From assembly GCA_041556555.1 (NCBI GenBank), contig JBFFIE010000006.1, forward strand, positions 15,292 to 79,291: a DNA stretch of 64,000 nucleotides, read 5' to 3'. This document shows positions 35,115-43,576 of this stretch, in pieces. Source of the DNA: SZUA-592 sp041556555 (lineage in GTDB: Bacteria; Pseudomonadota; Gammaproteobacteria; Eutrophobiales; Eutrophobiaceae). The translations under genes were made by a program, and so were the position numbers. The notes beneath the pieces were generated by a model. The model searched no databases, had not been told where the DNA came from, and saw only the letters and a program-made list of their open reading frames with translations. The first letter of the stretch is position 1. Every line of letters starts with the position of its first letter.

Positions 35115-36518
35115 ATGACTACAAAAAACAAAAACACCAAGCCCTGGAGCGGACGGTTCACCATGCCAACTGCTGAATTCGTGGAATGTTTCACTGAATC
35201 GGTGTCCTATGATCAACGTCTGGCTCTGGTGGACATCAAGGGTTCGATGGCACATGCAGAAATGCTCGCTCACGCCGGCGTATTGAGCAAACAGGAAGCC
35301 AAACAGATCACCCAGGGCCTGAAGGCTATTGAGAAACAGATTCAACAGGGCAAGTTCAAGTGGGATCCGGCCCTGGAAGATGTACACATGAACATCGAGT
35401 CTGCACTGACGGCACAGATCGGTGATGTTGGCAAGAAATTGCACACCGGCCGTTCACGTAATGATCAGGTGGCAACGGATATCCGTCTCTACCTGCGGGA
35501 TGAAATACAGGCCATTCGTCGATTATTGACCGAGGTCATGTCCACATTACTGGATATCGCCGAGAAAGAGACTGAAACGATCATGCCCGGCTTCACGCAT
35601 TTACAAACTGCGCAGCCCATCACCTTCGGACATCACATGCTGGCCTGGTTCGAAATGCTTTACCGCGACAGCCTGCGTCTGGAGGATTGCCGGAAACGTG
35701 TCAACGTGATGCCTCTGGGTGCCGGCGCACTGGCTGGTACCAGTTACCCGATCGACCGCGCGTATACGGCAAAGCTGCTGGATTTCCCGGCCATCACGGA
35801 AAACTCACTGGATGCAGTCAGTGATCGCGATTTTGCCATCGAATTTTGCCATTGTGCGGCCGTTATCATGATGCACTTGTCGCGTTTTTCCGAGGAACTG
35901 GTTCTATGGATGTCACAGCAGTTTGCGTTTATCGATCTGGACGATGCCTGGTGTACCGGATCGTCGATCATGCCGCAAAAGAAAAACCCGGACATACCGG
36001 AACTGGTGCGGGGCAAAACCGGCCGGGTCTATGGTCATCTCATGGCCTTGCTGACGCTGATGAAGTCTCAGCCCCTTGCCTATAACCGGGACAACCAGGA
36101 AGACAAGTTGGCCCTGTTTGATGCCATCGATACTGTCAAACAGAGTTTGCAGGCCTACCTGGGGATCATTCCCGGTATCAAGGTTAGGGCAGAGAACATG
36201 CGAGCGGCTGCAAATCAGGGGTATGCCACGGCCACCGACCTTGCAGATTATCTGGTCCGCAAGCAAGTTCCGTTTCGTGATGCCCATGCCATTGTCGGCC
36301 AGGTAGTGCATTACGCGATTGAGCAAAACAAATCACTGTCGAAGTTGTCTATTAAAGAACTGCAGCAATTCTCAAAACAAATAGATCAGGATGTCTTTGC
36401 TTGCCTGAGCCTGGAAGGGTCCGTCTCTGCACGGGCCCATGTCGGCGGGACAGCGCCTAAACAGGTGCAAAAGGCGATCAAGCAAGCGCATAAGCGCCTG
36501 GCAAAAATCACAATTTAA
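35115..36518 (+). CDS. argH: Argininosuccinate lyase
   Basis: Last step of arginine synthesis, releasing fumarate. The start at ATG 35115 (MTTKNKNTKPWSGRF) gives 467 residues, normal for the family; earlier in-frame starts run into the algZ promoter region. The signature GSSIMPQKKNPDIPELVRGKTGR contains the flexible catalytic loop. LHTGRSRNDQVATD, MPGFTHLQTAQPI and DVHMNIESAL are also family standards. The argH/algZ neighbourhood is common in Pseudomonas-like genomes. Confidence 0.96.
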   Translation: MTTKNKNTKPWSGRFTMPTAEFVECFTESVSYDQRLALVDIKGSMAHAEMLAHAGVLSKQEAKQITQGLKAIEKQIQQGKFKWDPALEDVHMNIESALTAQIGDVGKKLHTGRSRNDQVATDIRLYLRDEIQAIRRLLTEVMSTLLDIAEKETETIMPGFTHLQTAQPITFGHHMLAWFEMLYRDSLRLEDCRKRVNVMPLGAGALAGTSYPIDRAYTAKLLDFPAITENSLDAVSDRDFAIEFCHCAAVIMMHLSRFSEELVLWMSQQFAFIDLDDAWCTGSSIMPQKKNPDIPELVRGKTGRVYGHLMALLTLMKSQPLAYNRDNQEDKLALFDAIDTVKQSLQAYLGIIPGIKVRAENMRAAANQGYATATDLADYLVRKQVPFRDAHAIVGQVVHYAIEQNKSLSKLSIKELQQFSKQIDQDVFACLSLEGSVSARAHVGGTAPKQVQKAIKQAHKRLAKITI

Positions 36519-36530
36519 AGACGGAGCAGC

Positions 36531-39329
36531 ATGAAAAAAATTTTCAAGCGAGTAATTATAGTTACCCTTATCCTCATCGTGGCACTGGTGTTGATCGCTG
36601 GTATAACTCTCGCCGTATTCGATCCCAATGAGCACAAGGATTTTATTGTTTCCCGAGTTGAGCAGGCGACGGGACGATCGTTTGCCATCACGGGTGATAT
36701 CAAACTCAGCTATTATCCCTGGCTGGGTCTGGAAGCGGGTGGTATTACCCTGGGCAATGCCAAAGGCTTCGGCAAGGAGCCGATGTTACAACTGGACAAG
36801 GTAGCAGTGCGCATCAAGACCCTGCCGTTGTTCAGTGAGCAATACATCCTTGATACCTTCCGCCTTACCGGGTTGCGACTCAATCTCGCGAAAAACAAGG
36901 ACGGCAAGACCAACTGGCAAGATCTGGCTGCGGGCGATGGCAAACCCGCAGACAAGCTTGCCCGGGAAGAACGGCCGGACAAACCTAGTCCCAAGTTACT
37001 GGGTGCCCTGGTGCTGGGTGGTGTCGATGTCCGCGATGTGGAACTGAATTGGGATGATCAGGCCAGTCAACAAAAAGTCAGGATAAGTAACGTCAAGTTC
37101 AAGACGGGCGAATTGACTTACGGCGCTCCGATTGACCTTGACCTCAGCCTCAATACCTCGTCCAACAAGCCCGCCCTGAAAACCACCTTAAACCTGAACG
37201 GGACCCTGAATTACAACCAGGACACCGAGATTTATGCCTTTGAGCCCATTGATCTCAAGCTCAAACTGACCGGCGATAGCGTTCCCGGCGGATCCACGGA
37301 CCTGGTCATGAAAGGCGGTCTCGAGGCCAATCTTGATGATGACACAGCGACGATCCGGGGCCTGACCATCGATGTGCTGAATACCCACGTCGAGGCCGAT
37401 ATCAAGGCCAGCGAGGTACAATCCGATGAGCCCCACACCGAAGGACAGCTACTGGCCAAGGGTAGCGACCTGGCGCAGCTGCTGAGTATCTTCGAAATCC
37501 CCGCCGGCAAGGACCTGGCGCGGCTGAAAGACCGTTCATTCGATATTCAGCTGGGCTTTAATGCCAACCCGGCAAAGGGTGATATCAAGGTTGATCAACT
37601 GAATGTACGGGCCCTGGGAATCAAGGCCGACGGCAGTCTTGATGCATCGGCCATAACCTCCAGCAAGGGCAAGATGGACGGTCAACTGAACGCCACCGGC
37701 AAGGACCTGGGTCCGTTGTTAGCGGCCCTGGGACAGGGGGATCTGGGGGAGGTGCTGCAACAGGCCAGCCTGAATGCCAAACTCAAGGGCGACAAGGGCG
37801 AATTCCAGATCAGCCCCTTGCAGGTAAAAACCACCTTCTCCGGTCCCAAGATTCCCAACTCGCCGGTGGACATTACCCTCACAGCCGACACCCGTGCCAA
37901 CCTGGACAAGGGGCGCCTTGAGATCCCCAGCCTCAACCTCAAGGGACTGGGCCTGGATCTGTCGGCCAAGCTGAATGCAGAAAACATCATGGAAGACCCG
38001 GCCTATGAGGGCCAGATTCAGTTGGCTGAATTCAACCTGCGAAAACTCGCCGGCCAGCTCAACCAGACATTGCCGAACATGGCCGATAAACAGGCCCTGA
38101 AGAAAGTGGCCCTAGGTACAGAATTTTCCGGCCACCTGAACCTGCTGGAGCTGGATAAGCTGCAGGTGACTCTGGATGACACGACTCTCAAGGGTGATGT
38201 GTCGGTTGCAGACTTCGCGGATCCGGACATCGAGTTTGACTTGAAGGTCGATAGCATCAATGCAGACCGCTATTTGCCACCGAAACAGGAAGGCAAGAAA
38301 ACCGCTGCAGCCACGCCGGAAACGACCTCCGGTGCAGCATCCGAGTTACCCGTTGAGACCCTGCGCGCCCTCAAGGCCAAGGGTGACCTGTCGGCAGAGC
38401 GGATTATCGTCTCCAACGCCACACTTCAGAATCTCAAGCTGGGCATCCGGGCCCGTGATGGAGACATTCGCCTCGAACCCATCAAGGCGGATCTGTACGA
38501 GGGCAAATACGATGCCGTCATTGATATGGATGCCAAGGGTGAAGCACTGAAACTGGTGATCAATTCGCGACTGGACAAGGTAAACCTCGATCCCCTGCTG
38601 CGGGATTATCTGCAGCAAAAAGAATCACCCCTGGCCGGAATCGCCAACATATCACTCGATGATATCCGCGCGACCGGTAAAAATACGGATCAGGTCAAGC
38701 AAACGCTGACTGGTAAAGGGCGTATGGAAGTCAAGCAAGGTATTCTGCGAGGGATTGATATCGCCAATGTCCTCGAACAGATCGAAGTCATGCTGGAAAG
38801 TAAGCGTTATACCCAGATCGACTCCAGCGGCAACACACCGTTTGAAGAACTCAGCGCTACGCTCGATATCAACAAAGGCGTGATTACCAACAAGGATCTG
38901 ATCATGCTCGCCAAGGGCTTCAAGGTGACCGGTGAAGGCATGATTGCCAATCTGAACGATGAAACCATCAAGTACAACATGAAGACCCGTGTGGACGATT
39001 CCCGCACGGCGCGCGGTGAGGAAACCTTTAACATTGGTGGTTATGGTGTCCCTATCCAGTGCCGGGGCAGTTTTGAAAAGCCGAAATGTGTACCCGATGC
39101 CGATGAGATTGCCAAAGCACTTTTCAAGAAGAGCGGGGAAGACAAGTTAAAGGGATTGCTTGAAAAGAAACTGGGTCTCGGAGGTGACAAGACAGAAACC
39201 GCACCCGCAGATTCGACCGCGCCGGCCCAAAAACAGGAAGCCACACCGAAACAGGAGACGACCGAGCCCAAGTCCAAGGAGGAACAATTGAAAGATACGG
39301 TCGAAGACGTGCTGAAAGGGTTCTTCTGA
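36531..39329 (+). CDS. asmA: AsmA family protein
   Basis: Large envelope protein with one N-terminal span (VIIVTLILIVALVLIAGITLAVF) and about 900 periplasmic residues, mostly repetitive beta structure of the AsmA/VPS13-like bridge type proposed to move lipids between membranes. The N-terminal DPNEHKDFIVSRVEQATGRSF is characteristic. The conserved AsmA C-terminal domain (VKQGILRGIDIANVLEQIEVML, GFKVTGEGMIANLNDETI) is present. The end is a Lys/Glu/Pro-rich tail (KQEATPKQETTEPKSKEEQ). It follows argH by 12 bases and leads into a three-gene run with mutY. Confidence 0.9.
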   Translation: MKKIFKRVIIVTLILIVALVLIAGITLAVFDPNEHKDFIVSRVEQATGRSFAITGDIKLSYYPWLGLEAGGITLGNAKGFGKEPMLQLDKVAVRIKTLPLFSEQYILDTFRLTGLRLNLAKNKDGKTNWQDLAAGDGKPADKLAREERPDKPSPKLLGALVLGGVDVRDVELNWDDQASQQKVRISNVKFKTGELTYGAPIDLDLSLNTSSNKPALKTTLNLNGTLNYNQDTEIYAFEPIDLKLKLTGDSVPGGSTDLVMKGGLEANLDDDTATIRGLTIDVLNTHVEADIKASEVQSDEPHTEGQLLAKGSDLAQLLSIFEIPAGKDLARLKDRSFDIQLGFNANPAKGDIKVDQLNVRALGIKADGSLDASAITSSKGKMDGQLNATGKDLGPLLAALGQGDLGEVLQQASLNAKLKGDKGEFQISPLQVKTTFSGPKIPNSPVDITLTADTRANLDKGRLEIPSLNLKGLGLDLSAKLNAENIMEDPAYEGQIQLAEFNLRKLAGQLNQTLPNMADKQALKKVALGTEFSGHLNLLELDKLQVTLDDTTLKGDVSVADFADPDIEFDLKVDSINADRYLPPKQEGKKTAAATPETTSGAASELPVETLRALKAKGDLSAERIIVSNATLQNLKLGIRARDGDIRLEPIKADLYEGKYDAVIDMDAKGEALKLVINSRLDKVNLDPLLRDYLQQKESPLAGIANISLDDIRATGKNTDQVKQTLTGKGRMEVKQGILRGIDIANVLEQIEVMLESKRYTQIDSSGNTPFEELSATLDINKGVITNKDLIMLAKGFKVTGEGMIANLNDETIKYNMKTRVDDSRTARGEETFNIGGYGVPIQCRGSFEKPKCVPDADEIAKALFKKSGEDKLKGLLEKKLGLGGDKTETAPADSTAPAQKQEATPKQETTEPKSKEEQLKDTVEDVLKGFF

Positions 39330-39875
39330 TTGAAATGGCCGGTGGCACTATTGTTGCTGTTGCTGTGTCATGCGCAGGCTGCACAGGCAGGTGAAATTCA
39401 GCAGGTATCCGTCACCCGGCAGGGACCAATCTACAGCATCAACTTCCTGGTGTTAATTGAGCGGGAATTATCGCAAGTAAGGTCACGGCTGCTTGAACAT
39501 CAGCGCTTCCACGAACTCAGTGACATGGTTCTTGTGAGTAAACATCTGAGGGAAAATCAGACGAATCTGCGGCAACTGGAAGTCAGGGCCTGCCTGATTT
39601 TCTTCTGCCCGGAGTTTGTGGTGCGTGAACGCATTGATCCCGGCCCGGACGGGTTTACCGCAACCGTGATCCCGGATCACAGTGACTTCTACAGCGGGGT
39701 GAGCCACTGGCTGCTGACATCAGACAGGCCTGGCCAGACTACACTGACGTTCAACAGCATTCTCGAACCCAAGTTCTGGATCCCGCCCCTGATCGGTCCC
39801 TGGTACCTGGAAAAACGACTGACACGGGAACTTGGAATACTGATAGAGCGAGTAGAAACGGATGACCAACGATAA
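39330..39875 (+). CDS. Small exported protein, possibly SRPBCC-like
   Basis: A 181-residue protein starting at TTG directly after the asmA stop (MKWPVALLLLLLCHAQAAQA is a clear signal peptide). The mature part is beta-rich and has two cysteines (ACLIFFCPEF). Its final region, QTTLTFNSILEPKFWIPPLIGPWYLEKRL, resembles the last strand, the loop between conserved prolines and the long C-terminal helix of the SRPBCC/START fold. That would make it a periplasmic lipid- or ligand-binding protein, fitting the asmA neighbour. This assignment is inference. Its last 14 bases overlap mutY. Confidence 0.6.
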   Translation: MKWPVALLLLLLCHAQAAQAGEIQQVSVTRQGPIYSINFLVLIERELSQVRSRLLEHQRFHELSDMVLVSKHLRENQTNLRQLEVRACLIFFCPEFVVRERIDPGPDGFTATVIPDHSDFYSGVSHWLLTSDRPGQTTLTFNSILEPKFWIPPLIGPWYLEKRLTRELGILIERVETDDQR

Positions 39876-40911
39876 ATTAGCCGGGAAGTTACTGGCGTGG
39901 TTTAAGCACCATGGCCGGCACGACCTGCCCTGGCAGGAAAACCCGACCCCTTACCGGGTCTGGGTCTCTGAAATCATGTTGCAACAGACCCAGGTCAAAA
40001 CCGTCATCCCCTACTATCAGCGTTTCATGACACGGTTCCCGGACGTGGCTTGCCTGGCCCGGGCCGGGCAGGGCGAGGTCCTGCATGTCTGGACCGGTCT
40101 GGGTTATTACGCCCGCGCTCGTAACCTGCACCGTGCTGCCAAGGAAATCACGCAAAATCACCACGGCCACTTTCCGGACACACTGGCAGGCCTGATGGCC
40201 CTGCCCGGTATCGGCCGTTCCACGGCCGGCGCCATACTCTCCCTGGCAATGGGTCGGCGTGCCGTGATTCTGGACGGCAATGTCAAACGGGTCCTGACCC
40301 GCTATCATGCCGTGACCGCTTGGCCGGGCAAGGTGGCCGTGCAAAACCAGCTCTGGGCCCTGGCTGACGAGCACACGCCGGTAAAGCGCGTTGCAGAATA
40401 CTCCCAGGCCATCATGGACCTGGGGGCGACAATCTGCGTTCGACGCGATCCCCACTGTGAAAGCTGCCCGCTGAAAAATTCATGTCTTGCCAGTGCGCAG
40501 GGCAACCCAAATGATTACCCTGGTGCTCGAGCCGCCAAATCGAAACCGGTCAGGAAGGTCCTGTTTGCCGTTTTGAAAAACCAGTTCAACGAAATCCTGC
40601 TGGAACAGCGTTCACCAAACGGGGTGTGGGGCGGTCTGTGGAGTTTCCCCGAGTATGGACCAGACTTTGATATTCAGGGCTGGATCACGCATGATCTTGG
40701 CCTGGTTGTAGAAAAGCTCGATTACCGCCCCCTGTTCCGGCATACCTTCAGTCACTTCCACCTGGATATCACACCGGTACAGATTCAGGTCTCGAGCACA
40801 TGTGGCCAGATCCAGGAGCCGGGCAAGTACTGCTGGTATCATCCGGCCAAAGACCAGCGACTGGGCATGCCAAGGCCGGTGTGCCAGATCATGCAGCAGC
40901 TCGAAACGTGA
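39862..40911 (+). CDS. mutY: A/G-specific adenine glycosylase
   Basis: Removes adenine opposite 8-oxoguanine. The 349 residues hold the HhH-GPD glycosylase core (LPWQENPTPYRVWVSEIMLQQTQV, LPGIGRSTAGAIL, ILDGNVKRVLTRY) and the 4Fe-4S cluster cysteines in CESCPLKNSC. The C-terminal NUDIX-like reader domain follows (EQRSPNGVWGGLWSFPEY, FRHTFSHFHLDI). It overlaps the previous gene by 14 bases and is followed after 12 bases by yggX, the standard gammaproteobacterial pairing. Confidence 0.96.
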   Translation: MTNDKLAGKLLAWFKHHGRHDLPWQENPTPYRVWVSEIMLQQTQVKTVIPYYQRFMTRFPDVACLARAGQGEVLHVWTGLGYYARARNLHRAAKEITQNHHGHFPDTLAGLMALPGIGRSTAGAILSLAMGRRAVILDGNVKRVLTRYHAVTAWPGKVAVQNQLWALADEHTPVKRVAEYSQAIMDLGATICVRRDPHCESCPLKNSCLASAQGNPNDYPGARAAKSKPVRKVLFAVLKNQFNEILLEQRSPNGVWGGLWSFPEYGPDFDIQGWITHDLGLVVEKLDYRPLFRHTFSHFHLDITPVQIQVSSTCGQIQEPGKYCWYHPAKDQRLGMPRPVCQIMQQLET

Positions 40912-40923
40912 GGACATGACAGA

Positions 40924-41199
40924 ATGAGCAGGACCGTACAATGCATCAAACTGGGCAAAGAGGCCGAAGGTCTGCCAATGGCGCCCTATCCTGGAGAACT
41001 GGGCAAACGGATTTTTGAAAACGTGTCTAAGGAAGCCTGGCAATTGTGGCTGGCCCACCAGACCATGTTAATCAATGAGTATCACCTCACCCCGATTGAA
41101 CCCAAGGCACGGCAATTCCTTGAGGAAGAGATGGAGAAATTTTTCTTTGGCAGTGGCTCGGAAAAACCGAAGGAGTATGTTCCCCCGAAGGACGACTAA
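40924..41199 (+). CDS. yggX: Fe(2+)-trafficking protein YggX
   Basis: A 91-residue protein matching the YggX family throughout: MSRTVQCIKLGKEAEGL, APYPGELGKRIFENVSKEAW, ML-INEYHL and FLEEEMEKFFFG. It protects iron-sulfur proteins and DNA from oxidative damage in enteric bacteria. Cotranscribed with mutY, itself an iron-sulfur enzyme. A GACCGC/GCGGTC hairpin at 41228-41247 followed by TTTGATTTTT may end the transcript. Confidence 0.96.
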   Translation: MSRTVQCIKLGKEAEGLPMAPYPGELGKRIFENVSKEAWQLWLAHQTMLINEYHLTPIEPKARQFLEEEMEKFFFGSGSEKPKEYVPPKDD

Positions 41200-41227
41200 T
41201 GGGGTTTGGCTTGACGGGCACCTTCCC

Positions 41228-41257
41228 GACCGCTTTAATACGCGGTCTTTGATTTTT
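41228..41257 (+). terminator. Possible terminator after yggX
   Basis: GACCGC (41228-41233), an eight-base loop and GCGGTC (41242-41247) are followed by a T-rich tract broken by GA. It sits between yggX and the tRNA-Phe gene. The stem is short, so strength is uncertain. Confidence 0.5.
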
Positions 41258-41271
41258 ATCCTTCCCTCAAT

Positions 41272-41347
41272 GGCCAGGTAGCTCAGTTGGTAGAGCAGGG
41301 GACTGAAAATCCCTGTGTCGGCAGTTCGATTCTGTCCCTGGCCACCA
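41272..41347 (+). tRNA. tRNA-Phe (GAA)
   Basis: A complete 76-base cloverleaf with encoded CCA. The acceptor arms GGCCAGG and CCTGGCC pair fully, the D arm is GCTC/GAGC, the anticodon loop CTGAAAA gives GAA, and the T loop is TTCGATT. It stands alone after mutY-yggX. Confidence 0.97.
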
Positions 41348-41558
41348 TTAACTTCAGCTATAAGCAATATGCATCCTGCCCTCGGACTGGGGTTTTCTCG
41401 GTTTAAGCGTCTATACTTATGTAATAAAACTGAAAATAGTGCCCTTCTGATATAAGTCAGTCTGTTAGGGGTTGACGGCCCATCCCAATTTGAGTTGCGT
41501 TTGCTGCAACGACCGCCATATCTATTCACAAGCTTTCATTAAAGAGGGGGGGTATCCT

Positions 41559-41951
41559 ATGTATAGTCACCAATCAGTAGCGGCTCGGGCTAGCAAGATC
41601 GGCTTGGTTCTTGTGATAGTTTTTGCAGGTGCATGGTTTGCTTTTGTCGATAAAGGCAGCAGTTCTCAAGTCTCGGCTCAAACACTTACCCAAATCGAAG
41701 TCACCATATTTTCCTATGATGGCCGGGATTTTGTTCGAGACCAGACCACATTAGTTGGCGAAGATGGAAAATCCGCCGTCCATACAATACTCGATCGTAA
41801 TTCTCCGGCGTATAAGGCCTTAATTCAAAAGCACTCCTACACCGGGAAGGTCACTCTGTTTGGTCGAAAATATGATTCTACCTATGCGCCTCTAATTGAC
41901 AATGATGATCGACTAACAGGCGCCCTGTTTGTTGCTGTGTCAATTCACTGA
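41559..41951 (+). CDS. Small membrane-anchored or exported protein, unknown
   Basis: No family recognised. The start ATG 41559 has a strong purine-rich ribosome site (AAAGAGGGGGGG) and gives 130 residues. One N-terminal hydrophobic segment (IGLVLVIVFAGAWFAFV) is followed by about 90 residues of probable beta structure (IEVTIFSYDGRDFVRDQTTL; SYTGKVTLFGRKYDSTYAPL). There are no cysteines in the mature part. The downstream gap of 367 bases suggests a single-gene unit. Confidence 0.55.
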   Translation: MYSHQSVAARASKIGLVLVIVFAGAWFAFVDKGSSSQVSAQTLTQIEVTIFSYDGRDFVRDQTTLVGEDGKSAVHTILDRNSPAYKALIQKHSYTGKVTLFGRKYDSTYAPLIDNDDRLTGALFVAVSIH

Positions 41952-42318
41952 CACTGTATTAACACAAGTCAGAGTTTATGTTGTCATTTCCCGACGTCGG
42001 AGGCTGGAATCCAGCCTCCGGTTGGGGGCAGGCCGCACGGATGGCAGAATTTCCAATTGCTATTACCAGAACGCCGTCGGTCGTGATTTTCCCTTATCCA
42101 CATTCTGAGACCCTTTGATATCGTTCCCTGATATGAAATAAGAGCCATTCTAAGAATATCCCCAAAATACTCTTCTAAAGTTTGCTAATTTCCGGTGGCG
42201 GCGTATATTTATCGGGTCATCTGATATTATATAATTCATATGTAAAATCCGGATAGAATATCTGCTGACGTAAAAGCAATAACAATCTGCTTCATATTAG
42301 ATAACTGGGGGAAATAAT
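41952..42318. other. Gene-free stretch with a perfect hairpin
   Basis: No credible gene. It contains the 11-base inverted repeat at 41998-42020 (see separate entry) preceded by GTCATTTCCCG, which recalls the dispersed GTCATTCCCG...GGAATCCAG family of hairpin repeats found in many proteobacteria. The right part is AT-rich and ends in the GGGGGAAA ribosome site of the next gene. Confidence 0.5.
41998..42020. repeat. Perfect inverted repeat (REP-like hairpin)
   Basis: CGGAGGCTGGA (41998-42008), one central base and TCCAGCCTCCG (42010-42020) are exact complements. Only one copy was noticed in the window. It has no following T-run, so it is not a standard terminator for the upstream gene. Confidence 0.6.
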
Positions 42319-42834
42319 ATGACAAGTCTAGTTGCTCTTTGTGTAAGTATCGGGGTTCTTGGCGGCGTTGCAACCTATCTGGCATTGGGTCCATTACAGG
42401 GAATCATCCTGATCTGGGGTGTATTCATTGGCTGGGCCACATTTTTTGCCACCGGTGGAAGTACATCGTCACTTCAAAAATCGATCGCATGTAATGTATT
42501 TGGTGTTATTTGTGCCTGGATAATGGCCATTATCCTGTTAAGTACGCCTCTGGGCGGATGGGGGGCAGTAGGCGCGGGCATCGCTGTTGGCTTGACAGTT
42601 CTTGGTATGTGTCTCGCTGCTCATATAAAGATGCTAGATGCCATTCCTGCCAGTGTTTATGGTTATGCTGCCACAGCCGCTTATTTACTACAGACTCAAG
42701 GCGCATTGGACATGAGTGCCTTGACAGGTGCGAACTTCAGTAATGCGCTGGTTATTATTTCAGTATCATTGATTGTTGGCGCATTTTTCGGATTGTTATC
42801 CGCAAAGCTTGGAGAAATGTTAACTAAAAGCTGA
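42319..42834 (+). CDS. DUF1097 family inner-membrane protein
   Basis: A 171-residue protein with five to six membrane helices (SIGVLGGVATYLALGPLQGI, ILIWGVFIGWATFFATGG, VFGVICAWIMAIILLS, GAVGAGIAVGLTVLGMCLAA, NALVIISVSLIVGAFFGLL). FIGWATFFATGG and the AHIKMLDAIPASVYGYA loop match the DUF1097 family (E. coli YcdZ group). Function unknown; a small-molecule or metabolite channel is one guess. It is a single-gene unit with a strong terminator 101 bases after the stop. Confidence 0.75.
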   Translation: MTSLVALCVSIGVLGGVATYLALGPLQGIILIWGVFIGWATFFATGGSTSSLQKSIACNVFGVICAWIMAIILLSTPLGGWGAVGAGIAVGLTVLGMCLAAHIKMLDAIPASVYGYAATAAYLLQTQGALDMSALTGANFSNALVIISVSLIVGAFFGLLSAKLGEMLTKS

Positions 42835-42935
42835 ATATCAGCAGTTGATTACATCTTATTAACATTAATAAAGATCACACCTGGAAGAAGTTAAGTATAT
42901 AAACGTAAGGATACTTTTAAGCAACTTTTAAAATA

Positions 42936-42956
42936 CCCCGCCTTGGCGGGGTTTTT
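42936..42956 (+). terminator. Rho-independent terminator
   Basis: CCCCGCC (42936-42942), a two-base centre and GGCGGGG (42945-42951) are followed by TTTTT. It ends the DUF1097 gene and shields the SH3-protease pair. Confidence 0.88.
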
Positions 42957-43024
42957 ATTGAACTTATTAAATTATGAAAAGTTGGTTAATTGACAGCTTG
43001 CTATGGCACGCAGAAAATACAGGT

Positions 43025-43576
43025 ATGGACAGACTAATTAAAATCAATTGTTTCTGCTTGTTTTTATTGTTGTTGGGATTAAGTTTCATCACAATGGCAG
43101 AGACAGAACCCGGCGTGGTTACGGTCATGTCTGATGTCTATTCCCAGCCGGATCGGAACACGCCAGCGATAATGACTATCCCAGCCGATGCCAAAGTGAC
43201 CATTCTGGAACGCAAGGGAACCTGGTATCGGATAGAACAGCAATCGCCTGCAAATATTCAGGGCTGGATCTGGTTTAATGTCCAGCCGGAATCCAACCTG
43301 AGCTGGCTGGAACGGTTTCGCCGGGTGTTGAAAGGTGGCTACTCAACACAGGAATCAACCGCAGTGGCAACTATCGGTATCCGTGGCCTGGGGCCGGGAG
43401 ATATTCGCAAGGCAACACCAGACACCAATGAACTTGGCAAACTGGATCGCTATCAGAGTGATACGAGTCGAGCCAGACGCATGGCCGGTGCGGCCGGGCT
43501 GCATAGTCAACCGGTAACCTACTTGATAAAACCGGATACTCGCGAGTCGGGAACACAAGGAGGATATCCCCGATGA
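43025..43576 (+). CDS. Exported SH3-domain protein
   Basis: A 183-residue protein from ATG 43025 (MDRLIKINCFCLFLLLLGL), with a signal peptide ending near FITMA-ETE. The mature N-terminal half is a bacterial SH3 domain (VTVMSDVYSQPDRNTPAIMTIPADAK, VTILERKGTWYRIE, IQGWIWFNV), usually a cell-wall or protein-binding module. The C-terminal half is a GIRGLGPGDIRKATPD segment and a polar tail. It overlaps the M48 protease gene by four bases (ATGA), so the two are likely translated and used together. An in-frame ATG at 42974 is possible. Confidence 0.72.
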   Translation: MDRLIKINCFCLFLLLLGLSFITMAETEPGVVTVMSDVYSQPDRNTPAIMTIPADAKVTILERKGTWYRIEQQSPANIQGWIWFNVQPESNLSWLERFRRVLKGGYSTQESTAVATIGIRGLGPGDIRKATPDTNELGKLDRYQSDTSRARRMAGAAGLHSQPVTYLIKPDTRESGTQGGYPR

